Below are positions 55,448-64,000 of a stretch of 64,000 bases of DNA, one piece after another. The notes under the pieces were generated by a model. That model did not search any database, had not been told where the DNA came from, and saw only the letters and a program-made list of their open reading frames with translations. Position 1 is the stretch's first letter, and every line of letters begins with the position of its first letter. The translations under genes were made by a program, and so were the position numbers. Source of the stretch: Agrobacterium sp. RAC06 (GTDB taxonomy: Bacteria > Pseudomonadota > Alphaproteobacteria > Rhizobiales > Rhizobiaceae); contig NZ_CP016499.1 of NCBI RefSeq assembly GCF_001713475.1, positions 2,418,001 through 2,482,000 on the forward strand, written 5' to 3'.

Positions 55448-55705
55448 ATGTTACTCAAAGAAGCCTCATCCCGCCTGACGAAATCCGAACTGGCGCATCT
55501 CGGCGCCGGCGAAGTGGGCTATATCAGGAAGATGAAATCGGACGACGTGTCCCGCTGCTTTCCGGAGGCCCCGGAAATCGATCCAACGCTGGATCTCTGG
55601 GCGCTGTTTGCCGCAGACGGCACGCCGATCCTGCTCACCGACAACAGGTCCAGCACCTTTTTCAAGGCAGCGGAAGACGACCTCAAGACCGTTTCGCTGC
55701 ACTAA
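55448..55705 (+). CDS. DUF1150 family protein
   Basis: An 85-residue cytoplasmic protein with the DUF1150 pattern ELAHLGAGEVGYIRKM, LDLWALFAADGTPILLTD and a short polar tail. It lies 49 bp after hsp20 with an AGGATCGGA ribosome site and is probably cotranscribed under heat shock. It ends in a hairpin overlapping its stop codon. Function is unknown; partnership with Hsp20 is inferred from the recurrent pairing. Confidence 0.9.
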   Translation: MLLKEASSRLTKSELAHLGAGEVGYIRKMKSDDVSRCFPEAPEIDPTLDLWALFAADGTPILLTDNRSSTFFKAAEDDLKTVSLH

Positions 55706-55717
55706 CAAGTGCAGCGA
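55694..55717 (+). terminator. Hairpin at the end of the DUF1150 gene
   Basis: TCGCTGCACT (55694-55703) and AGTGCAGCGA (55708-55717) form a perfect 10-bp stem with a 4-base loop that includes the stop codon. No T-run follows. It lies between convergent DUF1150 and trmB genes. Confidence 0.5.
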
Positions 55718-55726
55718 GCCGCCATC

Positions 55727-56443
55727 TCACAGAGATGCAAATCGGCGCTTTTGAAATGTGAGATAGGCCGACGACCGGCCTTCACGCCGAGCCTTGGCTT
55801 CATAGCGTGTCCCCGGCCAGCCCTCATAGGGCGTGAGCCAATCGCTCGCATTGCGGGCCAGCCACTCAAAACCACCATGATCGCGGCAGTGTTGCAGCGT
55901 CCAGTTGACGTAGGTGTCGATGTCGGAGGCGAAGCAGAAGGTGCCTTCCGGCTTCAGGACCTTGTGGAAGCGCTGCAGGTTCACTTGCGAGACGAAACGT
56001 CGCTTCCAGTGCTTTTTCTTGGGCCAGGGATCAGCGTAGAGAAGATCGATCTGGTCGATCTGGCCTTCCGGTAACCAGTCCAGCAATTGGGTCGCGTCAT
56101 CATCATAGACGCGAATGTTCTTCAGACCCTCGGCCTCGACGACCGCGAGTAGTTTTGCCATGGAATTGACGAAGGGTTCGACACCGATAAAGCCGGTCGT
56201 CGGATTGTTCCGGGCCCGGTGAACCAGATGCTCACCGCCCCCGAAGCCGATTTCGAGACGGATCTTGTCGACGGGAATAGGGAAGAGCGACTTGAGATCA
56301 CCCGGCACCGGCGACGCCAGGTCGACCTTCAGCTCCGGCAGGACGGTTTCCATGCGCTCGACCTGTTGCTCGCGCAACGGCTTGCCCTTGCGTCGACCGA
56401 AGAAAGCTTCGGTCGACCTCGTCCTGCGTTCCTGTTCCGTCAT
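55727..56443 (-). CDS. trmB: tRNA (guanine-N7-)-methyltransferase
   Basis: Methylates G46 in tRNA using SAM. The 238-residue Rossmann methyltransferase has [13 protein letters not shown] (SAM motif I), [13 protein letters not shown] and the TrmB signature [16 protein letters not shown]. It starts 5 bp after metK, which makes its cofactor, so the two form one operon. Confidence 0.96.
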   Translation of the reverse strand: MTEQERRTRSTEAFFGRRKGKPLREQQVERMETVLPELKVDLASPVPGDLKSLFPIPVDKIRLEIGFGGGEHLVHRARNNPTTGFIGVEPFVNSMAKLLAVVEAEGLKNIRVYDDDATQLLDWLPEGQIDQIDLLYADPWPKKKHWKRRFVSQVNLQRFHKVLKPEGTFCFASDIDTYVNWTLQHCRDHGGFEWLARNASDWLTPYEGWPGTRYEAKARREGRSSAYLTFQKRRFASL

Positions 56444-56448
56444 TCAGA

Positions 56449-57687
56449 TCAAGCCTTGATCGTATCCTTGAGCGGCTTGACCAGATCCAGCTTCTCCCAG
56501 GAGAAGGAACCATCACGGCCAGCCTTGCGGCCGAAATGGCCGTAGGCCGACGTCTTAGCATAGATCGGCTTGTTCAGGTCAAGATGGCGGCGGATGCCCG
56601 ATGGGGACAAGTCCATGACCTTGCGGATGCCGGCTTCGACCTCGTCCTCGGTCACCTTGCCGGTGCCATGCAGGTCGACATAGATCGACAGCGGCTGGGC
56701 AATGCCGATGGCATAGGAGATCTGGATCGTGCAGCGGTCAGCCAGACCGGCAGCGACGACGTTCTTTGCGAGGTAGCGGGCAGCGTAAGCGGCCGAGCGG
56801 TCGACCTTGGTCGTGTCCTTGCCGGAGAAGGCGCCACCGCCATGGGGGGCTGCACCGCCATAGGTGTCGACGATGATCTTGCGGCCGGTGAGGCCGGCGT
56901 CACCATCCGGGCCGCCGATGACGAACTTGCCGGTCGGGTTGATATACCAGGCGCAATCGTCGGCAATTTTCAGGTCGCCCAGTGCTTCCTGGATATAGGG
57001 CTCGACGACCTCGCGAACCTTCTTGGAGTCCCAGCTCTCGTCGAGGTGCTGGGTGGAGAGAACGATCGACGTTGCTTCGGCAGGCTTGCCGTCAACGTAA
57101 CGGACGGTGACCTGGCTCTTGGCATCAGGGCCGAGCTTGCCGACATCGCCCTCGCCCTTCTTGCGGGCGGCAGAGAGCGTCTGCAGGATCTTGTGCGAAT
57201 AATAGATCGGGGCCGGCATCAGGTCCGGCGTTTCCTTGCAGGCGTAACCGAACATGATGCCCTGGTCGCCAGCGCCTTCGCTGTTGGAACTGTCGGCCGC
57301 CTTGTCGACGCCCTGGGCGATATGAGCCGACTGCGAATGCAGGAGCACATCGATCTTGGCCGTCTTCCAGTGGAAGCCGTCCTGCTCATAGCCGATGTCG
57401 CGGATTGCCTTGCGTGCGGCGGACTTGAACTTCGCGGGGTTGATGACCTCGTTGCCATTCTTGTCGGTCTTCATCAGGCTCGGCGGAAGGCGGACTTCAC
57501 CGGCAATAACGACACGGTTGGTGGTGGCAAGCGTTTCGCAGGCGATGCGTACGGTCCAGGGATCGACACCAGTCTTGGCGGCTTCGCGGTAAACGAGATC
57601 GACGATTTCGTCGGAGATTCGGTCACAAACCTTGTCCGGATGACCTTCGGATACGGATTCGCTGGTGAAAAGATAATTCGCACGCAT
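56449..57687 (-). CDS. metK: S-adenosylmethionine synthetase
   Basis: Makes SAM from methionine and ATP. The 412-residue protein starts [19 protein letters not shown] and includes [14 protein letters not shown] and [19 protein letters not shown], the two family signatures. The start at 57687 has AGGGGA upstream; an extra 11 residues to 57720 are unlikely. I looked for a SAM riboswitch in the 165-bp leader and saw none, but an AT-rich palindrome is present. Confidence 0.97.
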   Translation of the reverse strand: MRANYLFTSESVSEGHPDKVCDRISDEIVDLVYREAAKTGVDPWTVRIACETLATTNRVVIAGEVRLPPSLMKTDKNGNEVINPAKFKSAARKAIRDIGYEQDGFHWKTAKIDVLLHSQSAHIAQGVDKAADSSNSEGAGDQGIMFGYACKETPDLMPAPIYYSHKILQTLSAARKKGEGDVGKLGPDAKSQVTVRYVDGKPAEATSIVLSTQHLDESWDSKKVREVVEPYIQEALGDLKIADDCAWYINPTGKFVIGGPDGDAGLTGRKIIVDTYGGAAPHGGGAFSGKDTTKVDRSAAYAARYLAKNVVAAGLADRCTIQISYAIGIAQPLSIYVDLHGTGKVTEDEVEAGIRKVMDLSPSGIRRHLDLNKPIYAKTSAYGHFGRKAGRDGSFSWEKLDLVKPLKDTIKA

Positions 57688-57757
57688 CGGGATTCCCCTC
57701 AAAGTATGGATGGCGGGCATCGTTACTCAGTTCGAAACCCGATGACAAGGACACAAC

Positions 57758-57779
57758 CACATAAATATATCTTTATGTG
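57758..57779. promoter_or_regulatory. AT-rich palindrome upstream of metK
   Basis: CACATAAA-N6-TTTATGTG is a perfect 8-bp inverted repeat about 70 bp before the metK start. It lies between metK and the terminator of the HTH regulator gene. It is a probable operator and could bind a methionine or PraR-type regulator; no known site is recognised. Confidence 0.5.
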
Positions 57780-57803
57780 AGTAAATTTTTCCTTCCGCGG
57801 GCA

Positions 57804-57828
57804 CAAAAAAAGCGGCCCTGCGGCCGCT
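57804..57828 (-). terminator. Terminator of the praR-like gene
   Basis: On the minus strand AGCGGCC pairs with GGCCGCT around GCAG and is followed by a run of seven T residues. It lies 25 bp after the stop at 57853. Confidence 0.88.
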
Positions 57829-57852
57829 CTCTTTGTCAGGAGTGCATCCAGC

Positions 57853-58269
57853 TTACTCGCTGTCTGCTTCAGCCGCCAGCGCCTTGACGAGGTCAACGAT
57901 CTTGCGACGGACCTTGGCGTCGCCAATCTTTACAAAGGCGCGGTTGAGCTGCAGGCCTTCGGAAGACGACAGGAAGTCGACAACGTAATTCGAGCTGGAG
58001 GCTTCTGCCATGCCCGCACCCGACGGCTGCTCGCCCGGCGCATCTTCGAAGAAGAAGGAAACCGGCACAGTCAGAATGTTGGAGATGTTCTGAAGGCGGC
58101 TCGCACCAACGCGGTTGGTACCCTTTTCATACTTCTGGATCTGCTGAAAGGTGATCCCGAGGCTTTCACCAAGCTTCTCCTGGCTCATGCCCAGCATCGT
58201 ACGACGAAGGCGAATCCGGCTTCCGACATGGATGTCAATCGGGTTCGGCTTCTTCTTGTTCTCGATCAT
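57853..58269 (-). CDS. praR: XRE family transcriptional regulator (PraR type)
   Basis: 138 residues with an N-terminal HTH_3 domain (about 12-72): GSRIRLRRTMLGMSQEKLGE and FQQIQKYEKGTNRVGASRL. The C-terminal part (FFFEDAPGEQ, then KIVDLVKALA) is typical of the rhizobial PraR group. From known biology, PraR represses quorum-sensing and attachment genes in R. leguminosarum and reb genes in Azorhizobium. The location between lnt and metK matches the S. meliloti gene as I recall it. The ribosome site AGGACGA is moderate. Confidence 0.82.
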   Translation of the reverse strand: MIENKKKPNPIDIHVGSRIRLRRTMLGMSQEKLGESLGITFQQIQKYEKGTNRVGASRLQNISNILTVPVSFFFEDAPGEQPSGAGMAEASSSNYVVDFLSSSEGLQLNRAFVKIGDAKVRRKIVDLVKALAAEADSE

Positions 58270-58417
58270 TAATGTCGTCCTGACAAAATTGTTGGCGTTG
58301 CGACCATAACCCCTTGCCCGCCAAACCATAACGAGACGTTGTGCTCGCCATCGATCATCTTTCAGCATACTTGCAGATTATCGGTCTGATCCACTATGCA
58401 ATTTTAGGGGTTTTTGG

Positions 58418-60007
58418 TCAATTCGTCCGCCTAATAAAACCCAGACTAGAAACTACAGCCAGAAGGCTCATGAACACCAGCACCAACCAAAAGTTTAAAT
58501 TGTGGTTGTGGATGTTTTTTTCCGGAACAGATTCTATACCGAAGGTTGAATCTGCAGCTCCGACGGCATCAAGAGAAAGTCCCTCAATGACACGTCCATA
58601 GGGGTCGATCACAGCGGAAATGCCGTTATTGGCTACCCGGATCAGCGGCACGCCAGTCTCCACGGCGCGCAAACGGGCCTGAAGGAAGTGCTGGTATGGG
58701 CCCGGGGTTGCGCCGAACCAGGCGTCATTGGTGACGTTCAAGATGACACTGGCGCCGGCGAGATCAGGGGCAATTTCCGCCGGAAAGATCGCCTCGTAGC
58801 AGATCAACGGATAGAGCCCGATGCCGGAGGGAAGCGTCAGTGGCGTGCGGCTGGATGCTGCGGTGAAGCCGCCGGGCAGGCTTATCAGTTCCTCAATCCC
58901 GAATTCCCGCAACAGGCTCTCATAGGGCACATATTCGCCGAAGGGCGTGAGATGGACCTTGTCGCTCGCGGCGAGGATCTGGCCCTCGTCGTCGATCATG
59001 TAGACGGAATTGTAGTAGAGCGGCATCTGGCCCGCGCCGCGCTCCTCGGCCCGAACGGCGCCAGTCAGCAGGATCTGCCCTTCCTCGAGCACATCGCCAA
59101 TGCGCGCCAGAGCATCAGGGTTTTCCGTCAGGATGAAGGGGACCGAGGTTTCCGGCCAGACGATCACATCCGGCCGGGGCTTGCCTTCCTCCGGTGCTGC
59201 TGCCGTCAGCGCCAAGTGCTTCTCGAAGATGCCGATGCGGTCGGTGTTCTCCATCTTTTGCGACTGATCGATCGATGGCTGCACGAGGCGGACAGTGAGC
59301 GTCTTGTCCGTCGGAACCACCGGCGCGACATACAGGCGGTAGGCGCCATAGCCCAGATGAGCGCTGAGAAGGCTCGCGGCCAGCAGCAAACCGGGCCACG
59401 CCCCGCGACGCGTGCCGAGGAGTGCCGGAGCCGCAAAGACGAAGACGGCCAGCGGTGTGATGGCGAGGACGCCGAGCACATGGCTCGACTGCATCATCAG
59501 GGGGACGGGCATGGCGGCATAGCCGATCGCATTCCAGGGGAAACCGGTCGCGACGAAGCTGCGGAGCCACTCGGCAAAGCCGAAGGCGGCAGCAAGTGCT
59601 GCTATGCGGCCCATCCCATCCGACCAGACGAGACGTGCAAGCAACGTGGCCAGTCCATAGAAGATGGCGAGCACGGCGGGCAGGCCGAGAACCGCAAGCG
59701 GGATTGCCCAGGCGAATTCGTCCGCTTCCAGAAGCAGAGCGTTTCCGAGCCACCAGAGGCCACAGACAAAATACCCTAGACCAAAGAGCCAGCCCGTCCA
59801 GAAGGAGGACGACAGCCCTGCCCTGCCCGTATCGGCATTACCGGTCGCACCGTCCAGCAGCCAAACCAGCAGCGTGAAGGAGATGAACATCGATGCGAAG
59901 ATGTCGAAGGGCGGCAGGGCGAGCGCCCCGATTGCGCCTGCGAGCACCGCGAGCCCTGCCCGCCTGAGACCCCACATGAGCAGGATCCTCGCTGCCAAAG
60001 CCTGCAT
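58418..60007 (-). CDS. lnt: Apolipoprotein N-acyltransferase
   Basis: Adds the third acyl chain to lipoproteins in the inner membrane. The 529-residue protein has about seven to eight TMs and a periplasmic nitrilase-like domain with the catalytic triad: Glu in VWPETSVPF, Lys in DKVHLTPFGEYVP and Cys in LICYEAIFP. The start at 60007 follows AAGGGG; a GTG two codons earlier is possible. It is in the expected order between corC/tlyC and praR. Confidence 0.95.
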   Translation of the reverse strand: MQALAARILLMWGLRRAGLAVLAGAIGALALPPFDIFASMFISFTLLVWLLDGATGNADTGRAGLSSSFWTGWLFGLGYFVCGLWWLGNALLLEADEFAWAIPLAVLGLPAVLAIFYGLATLLARLVWSDGMGRIAALAAAFGFAEWLRSFVATGFPWNAIGYAAMPVPLMMQSSHVLGVLAITPLAVFVFAAPALLGTRRGAWPGLLLAASLLSAHLGYGAYRLYVAPVVPTDKTLTVRLVQPSIDQSQKMENTDRIGIFEKHLALTAAAPEEGKPRPDVIVWPETSVPFILTENPDALARIGDVLEEGQILLTGAVRAEERGAGQMPLYYNSVYMIDDEGQILAASDKVHLTPFGEYVPYESLLREFGIEELISLPGGFTAASSRTPLTLPSGIGLYPLICYEAIFPAEIAPDLAGASVILNVTNDAWFGATPGPYQHFLQARLRAVETGVPLIRVANNGISAVIDPYGRVIEGLSLDAVGAADSTFGIESVPEKNIHNHNLNFWLVLVFMSLLAVVSSLGFIRRTN

Positions 60008-60096
60008 GTCCACCCCTTCTGCCCCGAATCAATCGCGGGCAGTCTCCCAAAAAACGGAGGCCCTGTCGCGGTTTTCGCTGCGGAGTGTGGCGACCT

Positions 60097-61398
60097 TCAG
60101 ACTGACGGGCGCTCGGCGTTTTCCATCTCGGCCACGGTGCCTTCCGGGACGGTCTCGGCTGCAGGTGGCGTTTCGACCTTTGGCGCGCGGGGCTTGGCGG
60201 CGGCCCTTGTCCGTGGCTTCGGTGCAGCCTCACCCGCGGAGACGGCGGTGGCGTTCGGGGTCTTCGTCTCGGCAGCCTCGTCAGCACGCGCCTCGACATC
60301 ACCCTTGGCGGTCGAGCGACGACGGGCGCCGGCCCGCTTGCGGCCGATCCGGACGCGCTTGATGCGACGTGGATCTGCATCCAGAATGTGGAATTCGAAG
60401 CCGGGCAGAGCCTGGACGACTTCGCCACGCGCCGGGATGCGTCCAAGCGCCGAGAAGATCAGACCACCCAGCGTGTCGACGTCTTCGATCCGGTCGGCAA
60501 TGTCGAAATCCGGGCCTATCGCTTCGGCGATCTCTTCGAGTTCGACGCGGGCGTCGGCGATAATGACGTCGTCGGAAACGCGGCTGAACATGACTTCTTC
60601 GTCGTCATGTTCGTCATCGATGTCGCCGATGACCATTTCGACGATGTCCTCGTGGCTGACGAGACCGTCGGTGCCACCATATTCGTCGATCACGAGCGCC
60701 ATCTGGGTGCGTGCTGCCTGCATGCGGCTCATCAGGTCGGAGGCGAGCATCGATGGCGGCACGAAAAGGATCGAGCGGATGATGCCGGCTTCGGCGACCG
60801 TCTTGCTGAGGTCGATGCGGGCCAGATCAAAGTCGATCTTCGGCTTGGCAGACTTCTCGACCTTTTCGGCCTTTTCAGCCTTCTCGCCACCGTTCGCTCC
60901 GTTGGTGGCCTTGGCCGTCACACGCCGGCGACTGCGGGCCTGCTTGGTGACGTAGGACAGCAGGTCACGGATGTGGACCATGCCGCGCGGATCGTCCAGC
61001 GTGTCGGCATAGACGGGCATGCGCGAGCGACCGGAAACGTCGAAGATGGTCATCAACTCGCCGATGGTCACACTCTGATCGACCGCTTCGATATCGACAC
61101 GCGGCACCATGATGTCTTCAACGCGCACTTCGCGGAAGCGGAGAATGTTGTTGAGCATCGCCCGCTCTTCGGGCGTGAAAGCCTCTCCGAGGCTGGCATC
61201 GGCGCTCAGGGCGACCGTCAGGTCTTCGCGCAGGGTCGTGGTGGAGGACGGCTTCAGTATTCGGCCCAGACGGGCCCAGAAGGAAGGATGTTGGCGTGCC
61301 GAGCTTTCCGCTCGGGTAGGACTACTGCCCTCGTCCGAAGACGATCCTTCGTTGCTTTCTTTGGCCTCGGGGGCCGTTTTCGTCGCAAAATCGGTCAT
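60097..61398 (-). CDS. CBS-domain hemolysin/CorC-like protein
   Basis: 433 residues. The paired CBS domains begin REVRVEDIMVPRVDIEAVD and resume at SILFVPPSMLASDLM...MALVIDEYGGTDGLV. A CorC_HlyC transporter-associated domain follows (VDTLGGLIFSALGRIPARGE). There is no membrane part, as in CorC/TlyC. It is unusual in two low-complexity additions: a Lys/Glu/Ala repeat between the CBS motifs (about 165-190) and an Ala/Pro/Thr/Lys tail of about 90 residues. It may help magnesium/cobalt handling or envelope integrity. Neighbours ybeY and lnt fit the conserved cluster. Confidence 0.92.
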   Translation of the reverse strand: MTDFATKTAPEAKESNEGSSSDEGSSPTRAESSARQHPSFWARLGRILKPSSTTTLREDLTVALSADASLGEAFTPEERAMLNNILRFREVRVEDIMVPRVDIEAVDQSVTIGELMTIFDVSGRSRMPVYADTLDDPRGMVHIRDLLSYVTKQARSRRRVTAKATNGANGGEKAEKAEKVEKSAKPKIDFDLARIDLSKTVAEAGIIRSILFVPPSMLASDLMSRMQAARTQMALVIDEYGGTDGLVSHEDIVEMVIGDIDDEHDDEEVMFSRVSDDVIIADARVELEEIAEAIGPDFDIADRIEDVDTLGGLIFSALGRIPARGEVVQALPGFEFHILDADPRRIKRVRIGRKRAGARRRSTAKGDVEARADEAAETKTPNATAVSAGEAAPKPRTRAAAKPRAPKVETPPAAETVPEGTVAEMENAERPSV

Positions 61399-61410
61399 TG
61401 TTCCAAACTA

Positions 61411-61917
61411 TCAGATGGGGTCCTGCCCCGCATAGGGGTCAGATAGGCCAAGTTCCGCCAGAATGCGAGTCTCCAGCGCTTCCATTTTTTCGGCGTCATC
61501 GGCCTCGATATGGTCGTAGCCGAAGAGATGCAGGAATCCGTGAACCATCAAGTGGGTCAAATGATCCTCGAAACTCTTTTCGAGATCGACTGCCTCACGC
61601 TCGACTGTCTCCCGGGCGATGATGATATCGCCGAGCATCGGACCCGGCATCTTGCCGGGGGTCACCGGGAAAGCGGGAAAGGACAGGACATTGGTCGGCT
61701 TGTCCTTGTTGCGCCATTCCGCATTGATCTCGCGGATCATTTCGTCGTCGCCGAAGACGAGCGAAACCTCTGTCGGCTGCTTCGGAAAGGGCTGGCGTTC
61801 TTTTGCAGCGAGATGGTTTTCAGCAGTACCGAGAACGCGAAGAGCCAAAGCCTCCAACGCGGTCTCGTCTGCCCAACCCTCGGCCTCGACGGCAATCTGT
61901 ATATCCAACTTGGTCAT
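61411..61917 (-). CDS. ybeY: Endoribonuclease YbeY
   Basis: A 168-residue zinc metalloprotein for 16S rRNA maturation and ribosome quality control. The signature HGFLHLFGYDH carries the three zinc histidines; LSFPAFPVTPG and LGDIIIARETVERE complete the pattern. It starts 20 bp after phoH and ends 12 bp before corC, so it is in one operon. Confidence 0.96.
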   Translation of the reverse strand: MTKLDIQIAVEAEGWADETALEALALRVLGTAENHLAAKERQPFPKQPTEVSLVFGDDEMIREINAEWRNKDKPTNVLSFPAFPVTPGKMPGPMLGDIIIARETVEREAVDLEKSFEDHLTHLMVHGFLHLFGYDHIEADDAEKMEALETRILAELGLSDPYAGQDPI

Positions 61918-61937
61918 CGTTTGATCGCAGAGCGGGC

Positions 61938-62993
61938 TTAGTGCTCGCTCTGCTCGCTCTCGTCCTGTACCTTGTACTTGGCGTCATAGGCCTGCACGAT
62001 GCGGCCGACAAGCGGGTGGCGCACCACATCCGTATCCTTGAAGCGGACCACCGATACGCCCTCCACGCCCTTCAGCACCTGCAAGGCCTCGACGAGACCT
62101 GACGTCACGCCGCGCGGCAGATCGACCTGGCTCGGGTCGCCGGTGATGATCATGCGGCCGTTCTCGCCGAGACGGGTGAGGAACATCTTCATCTGCATCG
62201 AGGTGGTGTTCTGCGCCTCGTCGAGGATGATCGCGGCATTGGCCAGCGTCCGTCCGCGCATGAAGGCGAGCGGGGCAATTTCAATGACGCCAGCGGTGAT
62301 GGCGCGCTCGACCTTGTCGCCGGGGATCATGTCGTAGAGCGCGTCATAGAGCGGGCGAAGATACGGATCGACCTTTTCCTTCATGTCGCCGGGCAGGAAG
62401 CCGAGACGCTCGCCAGCTTCGACGGCCGGACGGGTCAGGACAATGCGATCGACAACGCCGCGCTCCAGCAACTGGGCCGCATGGGCAACGGCGAGATAGG
62501 TCTTGCCGGTGCCGGCAGGACCAACGCCGAAGACCATTTCCGATCGTTCGAGCGCGCGCATGTAGGCGTCCTGGGTCGGGGTGCGGGCGGCAATCGTCTT
62601 CTTGCGCGTGGAGATCTGCGCCATCGAGAGCTTGGCTTTGCGCTCCATCGTCGGAAGAGAAAGCTGATCGTCGGCGGCCACCGCCATGCGGATTGCCCCT
62701 TCGACATCCGAAGCGTCGACCGAGACGCCGCTCTGCAGGCGGGCATAGAGGAAATCGAGTGCGCGTCGGGCCTGGTTGGTGGCCTGCAACTCACCCGTGA
62801 TGGCGACAGAATTGCCACGGGCGCGGGCTTCGATCTGAAGGCGCTGCTCGAGAAGCTTCAGATGTTGGTCGAATTGACCGAAGAGCTCGCTCGCAAGCCG
62901 GTTGTTCTCGAACGTCAAGATGAAGTGATTGGCGTCGGTCGCAGTTGTGCGGACATTGCGCGAGGGTGAAGAAACCACTTCTGTTGCGTTCAA
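61938..62993 (-). CDS. phoH: PhoH family ATPase (PhoL type)
   Basis: 351 residues: an N-terminal KH-like region (about 20-100) and a P-loop ATPase with GVGPAGTGKTYLAVAHA, AIILDEAQNTT and GDPSQVDLPRG. It probably acts with YbeY in RNA metabolism. The frame starts at TTG (62993), which has a well-placed AGGAG 9 bases upstream and matches the family N-terminus, so I accept TTG. It is 39 bp downstream of miaB. Confidence 0.94.
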   Translation of the reverse strand: MNATEVVSSPSRNVRTTATDANHFILTFENNRLASELFGQFDQHLKLLEQRLQIEARARGNSVAITGELQATNQARRALDFLYARLQSGVSVDASDVEGAIRMAVAADDQLSLPTMERKAKLSMAQISTRKKTIAARTPTQDAYMRALERSEMVFGVGPAGTGKTYLAVAHAAQLLERGVVDRIVLTRPAVEAGERLGFLPGDMKEKVDPYLRPLYDALYDMIPGDKVERAITAGVIEIAPLAFMRGRTLANAAIILDEAQNTTSMQMKMFLTRLGENGRMIITGDPSQVDLPRGVTSGLVEALQVLKGVEGVSVVRFKDTDVVRHPLVGRIVQAYDAKYKVQDESEQSEH

Positions 62994-63032
62994 GCGATCA
63001 GGCTCCTGTTCGATCAGGTTCAGGCCCTCACT

Positions 63033-64000
63033 CTAACCCTCTGCCACCTCGGCAAACAAGCTGTTTGGGCCGGCTGCGGTGATTCGTACCTGTATAATGT
63101 CACCGATTTGCGATGACTTTGCATCAACATTCACAGACTGCAGCCAGGGCGAACGGCCGATGAGCTGTCCCGGCATACGGCCCGGCTTCTCCAGAAGCAG
63201 ATCGATGGTCTTGCCGATCATCGACTGCATGAAGGCTTGCTGCTGGTCGAGCAGCAACGCCTGCAGCCGTGCCAGGCGTTCCGTCTTCACATCCTCGGCC
63301 ACGTGATCGGGCAGGTCGGCGCCGGGTGTGCCGGGACGTGTCGAATACTTGAACGAATAAGCCTGCGCGTAGTTCACTTCGCGAACGAGATTCATTGTGT
63401 CCTCAAAGTCCTGATCCGTCTCGCCCGGGAAACCGACGATGAAATCGCCCGAAAGCGCGATGTCTGGACGGACAGAGCGGATGCGCTCAATCAGGGCGAC
63501 GTATTCGGAGGCCTTGTGGCGCCGGTTCATGGCCTTGAGGATCCGGTCGGAGCCGGACTGCACCGGCAGATGCAGATACGGCATCAGCATGCGCAGGTCA
63601 CGGTGCGCCTCGATCAGACGGTCATCCATGTCGCGCGGGTGGCTGGTGGTGTAGCGCAACCGGGCGAGCCCCGGGATCTCCGCAAGCTTGTAGAGGAGGT
63701 CACCGAGGCCGATCGCCCTGCCCTCTCCATCCTCGCCGTGCCAGGCGTTGACGTTCTGGCCGAGCAAAGTGAGTTCGCGCACGCCACTGTCGACCAACCG
63801 ACGGGCTTCCGCCAAAAGCTGGGAGAGCGGGCGGGAGACTTCCGAGCCACGGGTATAGGGCACCACACAGAAGGTGCAGAACTTGTCGCAGCCTTCCTGA
63901 ACGGTGAGGAATGCCGTGACCGAGCGCGGCTTGCCAACGACCTTGGTCGGGTCCGGCAGATGCTCGAACTTGTCTTCCAGCGCATATTCGGTATCGACCA
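63033..64000 (-). CDS. miaB: tRNA-2-methylthio-N6-dimethylallyladenosine synthase (3' part)
   Basis: The C-terminal 321 residues; the gene continues beyond the window's right edge. MiaB is a radical-SAM Fe-S enzyme that methylthiolates i6A37 in tRNA. The radical-SAM cluster motif CDKFCTFC followed by VVPYTRGSE lies at about 63840-63905. Then come [32 protein letters not shown] and [10 protein letters not shown], and a TRAM domain at the end ([15 protein letters not shown]). The N-terminal UPF0004 domain is mostly outside. It is first in the miaB-phoH-ybeY-corC-lnt order. Confidence 0.95.
   Translation of the reverse strand, partial: VDTEYALEDKFEHLPDPTKVVGKPRSVTAFLTVQEGCDKFCTFCVVPYTRGSEVSRPLSQLLAEARRLVDSGVRELTLLGQNVNAWHGEDGEGRAIGLGDLLYKLAEIPGLARLRYTTSHPRDMDDRLIEAHRDLRMLMPYLHLPVQSGSDRILKAMNRRHKASEYVALIERIRSVRPDIALSGDFIVGFPGETDQDFEDTMNLVREVNYAQAYSFKYSTRPGTPGADLPDHVAEDVKTERLARLQALLLDQQQAFMQSMIGKTIDLLLEKPGRMPGQLIGRSPWLQSVNVDAKSSQIGDIIQVRITAAGPNSLFAEVAEG

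Noticed and set aside
57688..57810. SAM riboswitch before metK
   Set aside because: I could not fold a SAM-I, SAM-II or SAM-V-like conserved core; only an AT-rich inverted repeat is present.
1..64000. CRISPR array, insertion sequence, integrase or prophage
   Set aside because: No regularly spaced direct repeats, transposase, integrase or phage structural genes are present; the window is core chromosome with short rhizobial repeats only.

Overview
This window looks like core chromosome of an alphaproteobacterium in the Rhizobiaceae (Rhizobium, Agrobacterium, Sinorhizobium and relatives). The reasons are the rhizobial gene orders miaB-phoH-ybeY-corC-lnt-HTH(PraR type)-metK-trmB, def-fmt-truA beside dapD/dapE, and rpmH-rnpA-yidC...engB...argB; an frcBCAK-type fructose ABC transporter; hsp20 followed by a DUF1150 gene; and a RIME-like intergenic repeat near 45.1 kb. 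Coding density is high and GC-rich. I found no insertion sequence, prophage, integrase or CRISPR array. The genus is an inference.

Layout. 0.2-7.5 kb: polyphosphate kinase 2, an unknown membrane protein, nitronate monooxygenase, a DUF1176 secreted protein, tRNA-Thr(CGT), a PRC-barrel protein and fadD. 7.5-13 kb: pgi, an unknown secreted protein, fructokinase, pyrE, a tiny DUF3096 membrane protein and pyrC. 13.1-17.4 kb: a four-gene signalling operon (single receiver, periplasmic SUOX/PruR-like protein, hybrid histidine kinase with Hpt, REC-HD-GYP) with a CtrA-type box upstream. 17.5-23.1 kb: the fructose locus frcK-A-C-B, divergent ROK repressor frcR and an RbsD/FucU mutarotase. 23.1-27 kb: a Crp-like regulator, a proline-racemase-family enzyme with a Ser/Cys pair, tRNA-Arg(ACG) and an orphan sensor kinase. 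27.2-34.5 kb: rpmH-rnpA-yidC-EamA transporter-engB, then an ECF sigma/RskA/fasciclin unit and argB. 34.5-45.7 kb: transporters, a repeat-rich intergenic stretch, HAD nucleotidase, EF-hand protein, LOG-family protein, dapD, DUF805, dapE, a membrane protein, truA, fmt and def. 45.7-53.9 kb: two tandem globin-coupled chemoreceptors, rmuC, ribokinase and a dCache chemoreceptor. 53.9-64 kb: nucleoside hydrolase, hsp20-DUF1150, trmB, metK, praR-like regulator, lnt, corC/tlyC, ybeY, phoH and the 3' part of miaB, which runs off the window.

How the genes work together. pgi and fructokinase feed hexoses into central metabolism beside a fructose importer. LacI-type palindromes lie between pyrE and frk and at the fadD/pgi junction. 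fadD and the nitronate monooxygenase gene share an ACGT-rich palindrome, suggesting one regulator. Ribokinase and nucleoside hydrolase flank a chemoreceptor and could form a nucleoside/ribose scavenging set. dapD/dapE serve lysine and murein synthesis; def/fmt/truA serve translation.

The most interesting locus is 13.1-17.5 kb. Its periplasmic protein has the features of the molybdopterin-oxidoreductase (SUOX) fold but no cysteine at all, so it cannot hold molybdenum in the usual way. It overlaps the gene of a kinase with a periplasmic sensor domain, next to a c-di-GMP phosphodiesterase-type response regulator. This resembles Agrobacterium PruR-DcpA pterin sensing rewired to a phosphorelay. 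That is a hypothesis; the architecture itself is read directly from the sequence.
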